From contig JBBQXY010000004.1 of the NCBI GenBank assembly GCA_038209195.1, forward strand, positions 1-64,000: a stretch of DNA of 64,000 nt, written 5' to 3'. Both the position numbers and the translations under genes were made by a program. Below the pieces are notes generated by a model. That model made no database searches. It was not told the DNA's origin and saw only the letters and a list, made by a program, of their open reading frames with translations. Source of the DNA: JBBQXY01 sp038209195. Lineage in GTDB: Bacteria; Chloroflexota; Ktedonobacteria; Ktedonobacterales; Ktedonobacteraceae. Below are positions 33,209-41,252 of the stretch, one piece after another (the first letter of the stretch is position 1; every line of letters begins with the position of its first letter).

Positions 33209-35452
33209 ATGGAGCCTGGTGAAATCAATACACAACAGAATATGATGGAACGATTCGCGGCATTGAGTCGGATAGGAACGGCACTCATGCGTGAGTTAAA
33301 CGAGGAGCGATTGCTGAACATGATCGCGGAGACCGCTTGTGAACTTACCGGTGCCGCCTTTGCCGCCTTCACCTTGCGCCCCGTTAACGAAGAAGGGCAA
33401 CCTCTGGTCGCTTCCGAAGGAAATCTTTTTCATCTCGCAGCCGTGGTCGGTGTTACGAAAGAACAAGAGACGTTATTTCGCCGTATGCCTTTGGGGGGAG
33501 AAGGGTTGCTGGCCCCCATATTTCGCGAGGGCGTTGCTGTGCTCGTTGCTGATGCACTAGCCCACCAACACCACCACCACCAGAGCACGCAAGCGCAAGC
33601 AGGGAAAAACGCGGCACGTGAAGCTGCTATTGCCTACTCCCATGGGAAAATCTCCACGGAAGGTTTACTTTCTATGGGAGTGCCTGCTGGGCATCCTACC
33701 ATACGCAGTTTCCTGGGTGTACCGCTTCTCGACCGAGCCCTTCAAGTACGCGGAGGCTTACTGCTTGGTCATCCACAACCAGACAAATTTACGCCTGATG
33801 ATGAGATGTTGCTCGTGGGTCTGGCGGCACAAGCCTCTGTTGCCCTGGAAAATGCGCGGCTATTCCACGCGGTACAGATGAGAGCGCAGGAACTCAATGC
33901 GATTTTTGAAAGTATCGCCGATGGCATTACGTTGATCGACAGCCACGGCACGGTCGTACGCGAGAATGGTACCGCCCGACGTTTGCGTAAAGCTCTGCTA
34001 GAGCGACCTGAACAGCAGCAGACATTAGATACCCTGGCGGCTATACTCAATGAACCTGCAAGGCAGGCTCTGCAAGGCGAAGTTGTCCAAGATATCACTG
34101 TTACAGCATTTGATGAGCACAATGAACAGCGGGAGTATCTTGTCAATGCCTCGCCGTTCAACTCGCCAACATCTTCCGGCTCCTTACCACACCTGAACAA
34201 CGCTCCGAGTAATGGCAACAACACCGCGACAGGCGCCGTGGTTATCTGGCATGATGTGACGGAGGCGCGTCACTTGATTATTGAACAGCGCATCCATGCT
34301 GATACAGAGGCACGCCGGGTATTATTGCAACGCATTCTTGATGAGCTACCAAGCAGTGTCTATCTTGTGCGTGGTCATGATGCACGCTTGGTATTAGCCA
34401 ACCGGGCCCTCACAACAGTTTGGGGTGCAACCTGGATGCCAGGGCAACCTATGACCACGTTCCTCGCAGAAAATGGCATTCGCATTGTCGGTATCGACGG
34501 GCATCCAATGGAACAGGCGCAACTAGCTACACTGCAAGCAGTTCGGCAGCATGAAACAGTACGCAGTAAACAAGAGATCATTCGCCATGCCGATGGTACC
34601 ACTATCCCTGTTCTGGTCAACGCTATATCTATCAGCGCATCAGACCTCAACCTGTCATTATGGGATACATCCCAAACGACCAACTCGGAGTCCGAGCCTG
34701 CCGCCATCGTGGTACACCAGGACGTCACCGCCCTCAAAGAGGCCGAAGCACTCAAAGATGAGTTCATCGGCATCGCGGCCCACGAACTCCGCAACCCACT
34801 GGCAGTACTGAAGGGCTTTTCCCAAATGCTGATTGTCCAGACCGCACGCGGGAAAGGCCCACAGCTTACTGATTGGCAACTCGAGGCTCTTGATGGCATT
34901 GATCAGTCAACCGTGCGCCTGGTGGAACTGATCGATGACCTGCTCGATGTGACTCGTCTGCAAGCAGGACAATTGGAGTTATCCATTGAACCAACCAACC
35001 TTATTGACCTGGTACGACGTGTCATGGGCAAGCAACGTATTACGACAGCGCAGCATACACTCAATCTCCACACCGCGTTGGAACATCTTGTTGTCAACAT
35101 CGACACAAGACGTATGGAGCAAGTATTGAACAATATCATTGGCAATGCTATCAAATATAGCCCGGATGGGGGAACTATTGATGTGACTATCAGCGAAGAT
35201 CGCGCTCAACTTTTCGCGCTACTCAGCATCAAAGATACAGGAATTGGCATACCTGTAGAGCAACAGGCGCGCGTCTTCGGTCGCTTTGTACGGGGGGATA
35301 ATGCACGCGCCTATGGTATTGGCGGCACTGGGCTGGGTCTCTACCTCAGCCGAGAACTGGTCGAACGACACAATGGTCGCATCTGGTTTGAATCCACCGA
35401 AGGTAAAGGTTCCACCTTCACTATCTCACTTCCTGTAAAGGAACAAGAATAA
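33209..35452 (+). CDS. GAF/PAS hybrid sensor histidine kinase
   Basis: A soluble kinase of 747 residues. A GAF domain covers about 15-225 and contains a low-complexity HQHHHHQST insertion near 115. Two PAS-like domains follow at about 230-355 and 370-510. HisKA has H near 523 (IAAHELRNPLAVLKGF) and the ATPase domain has NNIIGNAIKYSPDGG and GTGLGLYLS. There is no membrane span and no receiver. The next gene, 11 bases downstream, is a PadR-type regulator rather than a response regulator. The orphan kinase may use a distant regulator. Confidence 0.9.
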   Translation: MEPGEINTQQNMMERFAALSRIGTALMRELNEERLLNMIAETACELTGAAFAAFTLRPVNEEGQPLVASEGNLFHLAAVVGVTKEQETLFRRMPLGGEGLLAPIFREGVAVLVADALAHQHHHHQSTQAQAGKNAAREAAIAYSHGKISTEGLLSMGVPAGHPTIRSFLGVPLLDRALQVRGGLLLGHPQPDKFTPDDEMLLVGLAAQASVALENARLFHAVQMRAQELNAIFESIADGITLIDSHGTVVRENGTARRLRKALLERPEQQQTLDTLAAILNEPARQALQGEVVQDITVTAFDEHNEQREYLVNASPFNSPTSSGSLPHLNNAPSNGNNTATGAVVIWHDVTEARHLIIEQRIHADTEARRVLLQRILDELPSSVYLVRGHDARLVLANRALTTVWGATWMPGQPMTTFLAENGIRIVGIDGHPMEQAQLATLQAVRQHETVRSKQEIIRHADGTTIPVLVNAISISASDLNLSLWDTSQTTNSESEPAAIVVHQDVTALKEAEALKDEFIGIAAHELRNPLAVLKGFSQMLIVQTARGKGPQLTDWQLEALDGIDQSTVRLVELIDDLLDVTRLQAGQLELSIEPTNLIDLVRRVMGKQRITTAQHTLNLHTALEHLVVNIDTRRMEQVLNNIIGNAIKYSPDGGTIDVTISEDRAQLFALLSIKDTGIGIPVEQQARVFGRFVRGDNARAYGIGGTGLGLYLSRELVERHNGRIWFESTEGKGSTFTISLPVKEQE

Positions 35453-35463
35453 AGAGGTTATCT

Positions 35464-35868
35464 ATGGCTGAAGAGGACAAAGAGGAAGCAAAAGAACCCT
35501 CATCCCCACCTAATCCTGCCACGGCAGCGTGGTCCAAAAATTGGATGGTGCCCGTCCTTCTGCTCATGCTGCGAGGATTGAATTCTTATGGTTATGAGTT
35601 GATGGAGAAAATGGCGAAGTATGGTCTCAGTACTATGAATGCTGGTACATTCTATCGCACATTACGCCAGATGGAGAAGGATGGCATGGTTAGTTCCACC
35701 TGGGACACCTCGGAAGGCGGCCCCGCACGCCGCATGTACTCGATTACCGAGGCCGGTGAAAACTACCTCAAATTCTGGTCTACCTCCCTAGAACAATACC
35801 AGAATATGATGAATCGCTTCTTCCAACTCTATACCTGGCAACCTCCCAAAAAAGAAGAGGAAGAATAA
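35464..35868 (+). CDS. PadR-family transcriptional regulator
   Basis: A winged-helix PadR regulator of 134 residues (VPVLLLMLRGLNSYGYELMEKM, then TFYRTLRQMEKDGMVSSTWD and RRMYSITEAGE). The acidic N- and C-terminal tails are short and lysine/glutamate-rich. It is in one operon with the upstream histidine kinase, an uncommon pairing, and is followed by a strong terminator. The ligand is unknown. Confidence 0.92.
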   Translation: MAEEDKEEAKEPSSPPNPATAAWSKNWMVPVLLLMLRGLNSYGYELMEKMAKYGLSTMNAGTFYRTLRQMEKDGMVSSTWDTSEGGPARRMYSITEAGENYLKFWSTSLEQYQNMMNRFFQLYTWQPPKKEEEE

Positions 35869-35872
35869 CGCG

Positions 35873-35926
35873 TTTGGTCAAGAAAAAACCTGCTGGCAAG
35901 TGCCAGCAGGTTTTTTCTTGACCAAA
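35873..35926 (+). terminator. Strong palindromic terminator
   Basis: Perfect 26-base arms (35873-35898, 35901-35926) with a two-base loop, including an A-run in one arm and TTTTTT in the other. Ends the kinase-PadR operon. Confidence 0.93.
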
Positions 35927-36095
35927 TATACGATAAAAGGAACAAATGTGACTAGTATGTGAGATTACATGACGACGCTGTGATACGTTCGTGACCTTCT
36001 CCTTTTACACTACAAAAAGATAAGCAAACCAACGATTGTTCTACACGCAAGCGTGAAAATACACCGTTGGAAACCCGCGAGAGGAGGTCAGCAAA

Positions 36096-38069
36096 ATGAC
36101 CTATCGTTTTCAGGTCAATCAACAAACATGTATTAATTGTGGTATTTGTATGGACTTATGTCCAGTACGTTGTCTTGATATGTCACGCCCATCTGGCAGC
36201 GGTGAAATTGGCAGTGATCAGGCGAGGCTAAGTCCAATTCCGACCCAGTGGGCAGAGCGTGAATGGATGATGTTGTTTCCCGTGCAGGTCGCGCCATGCG
36301 TTGGCTGCCAGGTGTGTGTACAAGAATGCCCCACCAATGCGATCACTATTGAGAGCAAGGTTCCCACCCCCACCTATGCCAAACGCGGTCTCATCTCACA
36401 TTTACCTTTAGAAGATGGCTGGCAACCCCTAGATGCCTATACACGTGCTACACCAGAGGAACCCGGCGAAAGCCCCTGGGGTGAAGACCACCCCTGGCAT
36501 GTCGCCGGACGTACTGAACCATGGCAGAGCTATCGCAGTTGGCTCGGTGAGCGGACAGAGGATTTGCGCGCACCCTGTCAAGCGGCATGCCCGGTTGGTA
36601 CAAACGCCGGTCTGTATGTCAGTCTCATCGCCGAAGGTCGCTATGACGAGGCCTTAACAGTGGCAGCCGAACCCAATCCCTTCCCTAGCATTTGTGGTCG
36701 CGTCTGCACTGCCCCATGTGAGGATGCTTGCCGTCGTGGCGAGTTTGACGCACCCATCGCGATTCGTGACTTGAAACGCTTTGCCACCGATCATGGTACA
36801 CCGCTCAAGCGCAAGGTCGTGCAACCCAAACACAAATACGCCGAGCAGGTTGCCATCGTCGGCGCGGGACCAACGGGACTTAGTGCTGCTTATTACTTAG
36901 CTAGACGTGGCTATAACATAACCGTTTACGATGCCATGCCCGTTGCTGGCGGTATGATGGCTGTCGGCATTCCAGAGTATCGCCTCCCACGAGCTGAGCT
37001 AAACCGCGATATCGACGCTATGCGTGAATTAGGCGTTGAATTCCGCCTCAACTCCGCTATTGGGCGCGACTACACCCTTGATGAATTGCAAGAATCGTAT
37101 GATGCCGTACTGCTAGCAGTCGGCGCACAACGCAGTCAACGCCTCAACATACCCGGTGAGTTAATGTACAAAGAAGTCGTTCCGGCTATTAGTTTTCTCA
37201 AACAGTTTAACCTGGAAGCCGATACGCACATCACGGGTGACATTACAGTAATCGGTGGTGGTAGTACTGCCTTAGACGCCGCTCGTTCGGCCTTACGAGC
37301 TGGTGCCAGTAGTGTCCATATTCTTTACCGTCGCAGTCGCAAAGAAATGCCAGCCCAGGAGGAGGAGATACGAGCCGCGTTGGAAGAGGGCATTTCCCTG
37401 CACGAATTAACAACGCCGGTTGAAGTTCTCGGTGCTAATGGTCATATCAGTGCCTTACGTTGCCAGCGCATGATACTAGGAGAGCCTGACGAAAAAGGAC
37501 GACGTCGTCCAATGGCCGTTCCTGACTCCGATTTCGAACTGCCTACATCAATGGTAATCGTAGCCATTGGTGAAGCTCCTGATCCATCATTCTTGCCCGA
37601 AGGTACAAGTGTGCAAGTCGCAGCATGGGGCGGCCTGCTCGTGAATACAGAGACCCTGGCTACCGGCGCAAAGAGTATCTTCGCGGCAGGTGACGTGACG
37701 TATGGGCCCAAAACAATTATTCATGCAGCGGCCCACGGTCGGAAAGCTGCTAATTCTATTCACGCGTTTCTGCGCAAACGCTCGCCCAAAAGCGTCAGTG
37801 AGTTGCCGGAAGACGACTTTGAGACAGCCTCTACATTGCCACTCAACGGCAAGATACAACTTGACCTGCGTCCAATGGCGCGAGAGATCATGCCATTAGC
37901 AACAGATGAGGCAGCACGACAACGCTCCACGGAGTTCGCAAAAGGGTTTACAGAGACCCAGGCGCGACGCGAAGCCAGCCGCTGCTTACGCTGTGATCTT
38001 GCCTATCTCTGCCCAACCATACAGGTGATCAACCCTGAGACGGTGGTACGGGCGAAAGCGGTTCGTTAG
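36096..38069 (+). CDS. Ferredoxin-fused GltD-like NAD(P)H:FAD oxidoreductase
   Basis: The N-terminus is an 8-Fe ferredoxin module: C12, C15, C18, C22 and C68, C71, C74, C78 with typical spacing. Next comes a GltD-type cysteine-rich helical domain (CQAACPVGTN, CGRVCTAPCEDACRRGEFD). The FAD-binding fold follows near residue 250 (VAIVGAGPTGLSAAYYLARRG), then the NADPH fold near 383 (ITVIGGGSTALDAARSAL), and a final cysteine motif (CLRCDLAYLC). It should shuttle electrons between NAD(P)H and a ferredoxin-like or membrane partner. At 657 residues it is longer than GltD because of the fused ferredoxin. Two paralogous membrane genes follow and may be the partner. Confidence 0.9.
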   Translation: MTYRFQVNQQTCINCGICMDLCPVRCLDMSRPSGSGEIGSDQARLSPIPTQWAEREWMMLFPVQVAPCVGCQVCVQECPTNAITIESKVPTPTYAKRGLISHLPLEDGWQPLDAYTRATPEEPGESPWGEDHPWHVAGRTEPWQSYRSWLGERTEDLRAPCQAACPVGTNAGLYVSLIAEGRYDEALTVAAEPNPFPSICGRVCTAPCEDACRRGEFDAPIAIRDLKRFATDHGTPLKRKVVQPKHKYAEQVAIVGAGPTGLSAAYYLARRGYNITVYDAMPVAGGMMAVGIPEYRLPRAELNRDIDAMRELGVEFRLNSAIGRDYTLDELQESYDAVLLAVGAQRSQRLNIPGELMYKEVVPAISFLKQFNLEADTHITGDITVIGGGSTALDAARSALRAGASSVHILYRRSRKEMPAQEEEIRAALEEGISLHELTTPVEVLGANGHISALRCQRMILGEPDEKGRRRPMAVPDSDFELPTSMVIVAIGEAPDPSFLPEGTSVQVAAWGGLLVNTETLATGAKSIFAAGDVTYGPKTIIHAAAHGRKAANSIHAFLRKRSPKSVSELPEDDFETASTLPLNGKIQLDLRPMAREIMPLATDEAARQRSTEFAKGFTETQARREASRCLRCDLAYLCPTIQVINPETVVRAKAVR

Positions 38070-38136
38070 TTCTGGAAAAGCGACAGCATGGAAACGCTGT
38101 TTTGCTTTGATCGGTTTACAACAAGGAGGAGTGACC

Positions 38137-38763
38137 ATGTCACCACAAGACCTTACTACTGCTATTGTTACAGGCATCAATGCCGGTGCGGAACAGTTCT
38201 TAGAGGGAACATTAGCCGCAATGCTGCCAGTCATCTGGCTTGCCATCCTTGGACTCCATTTAGGGCGTCCTTACATCCTCGATATGATTGATCGCTTCAC
38301 GTTGCGCCTGGGAGCCGATCTGCTCTGGCTCATTTATGTCGCACTGCGCGATATCTTGATTATCTCCGGTGTTGTCATGAGCTTTATGTTCTTCTTCCCA
38401 GACGTGCTGACAGCGGACCCATTGCCCCTCACAGGCGGGCTCGCGGCAGTAGCTCTCTTCGCTGCCCTGCTAGTGAAATTGATGGGTGATCCTGATCATA
38501 ACTTGCGCGATTTCCGCATCGTCACCGTCTTACTCGCCATAGGTGCCTTCTTCTACTTTGTACCTTACATGCTAGGTACACAGTTCAATAGCGTTGCCAC
38601 AGGACCATGGCTCACCATCAGCAATTTCTTGGTAACAAATACCAACACGCAATGGGCCATTGGTATCGGCTATGTTAGCATCGTGCTGTTGGCCATTATG
38701 GGAGCAGTCGCTACCATCTATGCCATACGCACTGGCGGTCGTGCAGAAACAACAACGGTTTAA
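38137..38763 (+). CDS. Unknown polytopic membrane protein, paralogue 1
   Basis: Not recognised. It has 208 residues from the ATG at 38137, behind a strong AAGGAGGAG. Five or six hydrophobic segments are present. The pattern LHLGRPYI…LRLGAD…LPLTGG is shared with the gene at 38982, and the two are clearly homologous over their full length. The gene lies 67 bp after the ferredoxin/GltD flavoprotein on the same strand, so it may be a membrane anchor or quinone-facing subunit. No heme or Fe-S ligands are evident. Confidence 0.65.
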   Translation: MSPQDLTTAIVTGINAGAEQFLEGTLAAMLPVIWLAILGLHLGRPYILDMIDRFTLRLGADLLWLIYVALRDILIISGVVMSFMFFFPDVLTADPLPLTGGLAAVALFAALLVKLMGDPDHNLRDFRIVTVLLAIGAFFYFVPYMLGTQFNSVATGPWLTISNFLVTNTNTQWAIGIGYVSIVLLAIMGAVATIYAIRTGGRAETTTV

Positions 38764-38805
38764 CACCACAACTACTTGATGAGTACAACTAGTTCTCCAA
38801 CACAC

Positions 38806-38956
38806 TACATTTGTCAAAGCAGGGATGCAAGGGGCCGCCGCCCCTTGACTGCACCCTGTCCGGGGGACAGGTAATAGGGCTGCGCCCTAGTATTCCCCCA
38901 TCCCCATCCTTGCCGCCGAAGGCGGCCTGACAAATGAAGAGTGACAAAACATATCT
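38806..38956. repeat. Multi-hairpin palindromic element, copy B
   Basis: A string of hairpins (caagggg…ccccttg, ctgtccgggggacag, agggctgcgccct, ccgccgaaggcgg) bounded by imperfect inverted ends (catttgtca / tgacaaatg). Same family as 29038-29158 and 49358-49517. It has inserted between two paralogous membrane genes. Confidence 0.8.
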
Positions 38957-38981
38957 GACAGACAGATGAAAGGATACTGCA

Positions 38982-39665
38982 ATGAAACCTGATGATGTTG
39001 CGAACGCGATCACACAAGCTCTAATACAAGGTGGCTCAAAATGGATGGTGAGTTCGATAGTAGCCTTTTTACCGGCCCTTTGGACAATGGCTTTAATGTT
39101 ACACCTGGGACGACCCTATGTCATTCGTATTCTGCGCCAATGTGGACTGCGGCTCGGAGCCGACGTCTGGTGGATGTCATACCTGCTCATGCGCGACGCG
39201 GTGATTCTGATGACCTTCGCGCTCAGTTGGATCTACTTCCAACCCAACATTGTTGCGAATGCAGCACTGCCTATTACCGGCCCCGTGGCGGCATTACTGC
39301 TCCTGCTGGCCCTGGCAGTGAAGATGTCGCGCCGCGTCGACGATGATATTCAGGCTTACCGACTAGCCACGGTCTTCATCGTACTGGGCGCAACACTCTA
39401 CTACGGACCATTGGTCTTCGCAGTCGAGGCAGCCAGCCAACCCTACCTTGCTACCTTTGCTCAACTATTCACCAGTAATACAAACGTTGCGGTGGCACTC
39501 GGTATTATGTGGGTCTCGCTAGCTGGTGTAGCTATCGTCTCCGCTTGGCTCTTCGTACGAGCCTGGATGGCGGCTACCCGTAGCATGGAGAAGCGTCTCA
39601 CACAGAAGAAAAGCTCTCCAATAGCCCCAGCAGTGCCAGCAGAACCAACACCTGTTGCACTATAG
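38982..39665 (+). CDS. Unknown polytopic membrane protein, paralogue 2
   Basis: Homologous along its length to the protein at 38137 (LHLGRPYVIRIL, LRLGADVWWMSYLLMRD, LPITGPVAAL, TSNTNVAVALGI). It has five or six membrane segments and a basic, Ala/Pro-rich cytoplasmic tail. A repeat element separates the two genes, so they may now be transcribed separately. Role unknown. Co-location with a ferredoxin flavoprotein suggests membrane electron transfer or transport. Confidence 0.65.
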   Translation: MKPDDVANAITQALIQGGSKWMVSSIVAFLPALWTMALMLHLGRPYVIRILRQCGLRLGADVWWMSYLLMRDAVILMTFALSWIYFQPNIVANAALPITGPVAALLLLLALAVKMSRRVDDDIQAYRLATVFIVLGATLYYGPLVFAVEAASQPYLATFAQLFTSNTNVAVALGIMWVSLAGVAIVSAWLFVRAWMAATRSMEKRLTQKKSSPIAPAVPAEPTPVAL

Positions 39666-39684
39666 TCTTTAGATAAACAAACAG

Positions 39685-39718
39685 AGGGGTTGCTCATCAT
39701 TGATGGTGGGCAACCCCT
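39685..39718. terminator. Hairpin terminator between convergent genes
   Basis: Eleven-base arms (39685-39695, 39708-39718, one wobble pair) just after the plus-strand stop. The following T/C run is imperfect. Confidence 0.65.
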
Positions 39719-39796
39719 TCCTTCTCATCCTGGTGATATCTCCTTCATACCAAGCGTAGCTGGTAAACCTGTCATTCTCTTCTCCTGAGCATGCAA

Positions 39797-40657
39797 CTAA
39801 GCTGCTTTGTCCCGCATCTCCATCCAAAGATAGAGGAGGGGACTTACGACTAACAGCAAGAGGATGCTCGCCAAGAAAATCCACGTGAGAGGATTCGCTT
39901 GATGAAAATTGCTCCACGAAAAAATCATCGCCAGGCCAATCGCTACAATCCCGATCATCTGGCTCTGGAGAGCGATGCGCACTGCACTCCAGCGCGCATC
40001 GAGTGCAATAGCGAGTTCACCAACTCCCGTGAGAGCAAATAAAGCTCCCATGACCCGCGCGGTCAGCGGGGTCAACTGCCAGGGCCAGGTGCTGATCATG
40101 AAGCCAGGCTGCAAGAAGAGAAACATGCTGGTAACTAAGGTCAAGCCACCCACGATGCCAATCACCAGGCGTACTAGGCGTGGTACACGGAGATCTTGGG
40201 AGATGGGGCCAGGGTCCGTGGCTCGATTGCGCAGCCAGAGCAGGAACACAATGAACGGCGTCGTGAAGTACAGTCCTGCCCAAGCAAAGAAAGAGAGAGA
40301 CCCATGATTGAAGCGATCCCAGTGCAGGATTGTCGCAATCCCCATCAAGGTGGCAAAGGTGGTGACTGGAAGGAACCCAACCTTGACCCAATGCCAGCGC
40401 GCATTGGTGGCAGCCCGTATAAAGAAATAGGCTCCGCCAAGATAGGCCGCACCCAGCATCATGGCACTCATGCGTGGCTGGATGCCCCAGGCGAATAACT
40501 CCTGCGTGTGATCAGGGAACAGGTAGAGGATTCCGAAAGCCGCTACTAAAAAAGGGACAATGATCGCCGAGATCCAGCGGGTTTCTGGAAGGATGTGATC
40601 GTCATGCAGCATATCTACTGGCATAAAGAACCGATTCTTTGTGTTTCCTTCTTCCAT
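39797..40657 (-). CDS. Unknown eight-TM membrane protein
   Basis: Not recognised. It has 286 residues with about eight hydrophobic segments spread evenly and a charged N-terminus (MEEGNTKNR). No transporter or enzyme motif is visible. GAGGAGG lies a short way before the ATG. It is divergent from the sigma-factor remnant at 40738. Confidence 0.6.
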   Translation of the reverse strand: MEEGNTKNRFFMPVDMLHDDHILPETRWISAIIVPFLVAAFGILYLFPDHTQELFAWGIQPRMSAMMLGAAYLGGAYFFIRAATNARWHWVKVGFLPVTTFATLMGIATILHWDRFNHGSLSFFAWAGLYFTTPFIVFLLWLRNRATDPGPISQDLRVPRLVRLVIGIVGGLTLVTSMFLFLQPGFMISTWPWQLTPLTARVMGALFALTGVGELAIALDARWSAVRIALQSQMIGIVAIGLAMIFSWSNFHQANPLTWIFLASILLLLVVSPLLYLWMEMRDKAA

Positions 40658-40737
40658 GTTGAGACCTCCTCATCTGCGCAAAGTATACATTGATGTCCCA
40701 TGAAAATGGAGGGTAATGTTACCCATATTTTGTATAG

Positions 40738-41130
40738 ATGCGACAATGGGTGAAGGAAGCTGAAACACAGAAGCAGATGCTCCTAGGTTTTCAGCAAGCA
40801 CTTCAGGCGGGAGAGATGACCACCTTACTGCATATGCTAGCTGAAGTTGTCACTTCCTGGGCTGATGGAGGCGGCAAAGCTAAAGGAGTGGCAACCCACC
40901 AGCTCTCCGGACGTGCTGTAGTGGCACGTTTCATACTAGACAACTCCCCCATTTTCAGGAATACGTTACCTACAGACACGCACATGGAGTTAGCCGAAGT
41001 CAACGGTCAGCCAGCACTTATCACCCGCTCTGGAAAGCAAGCCTTCGCTGTGCTAACCATTGATGTGGAAGCAAACCAAATTAAGGCTATTCGTTTCATG
41101 GCAAATCCCCATAAATTGGCGCATATCTAA
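40738..41130 (+). pseudogene. Orphan SnoaL-like C-terminal domain of an ECF41 (SigJ-type) sigma factor
   Basis: The 130 residues match the C-terminal extension of ECF41 sigma factors: ADGGGK (the family's DGGGK signature), a hydrophobic VARFIL, VNGQPALI, and a final NPHKLAHI. The sigma-2 and sigma-4 domains are absent. A TAG stop immediately precedes the ATG and no good ribosome binding site is seen, so this is probably a decayed gene, although a free-standing regulatory domain is possible. Confidence 0.7.
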
Positions 41131-41252
41131 CGCTATCTTTATCGAAAGGAAAACCACGTTGATATTCGGGGCAGGTCTGTTACACTGTCTTTCTAAGTTT
41201 TCCGTCAGCAGGCATGTGTGGCACCTCCTCACAGCCTCACTCTGGCATCCTC

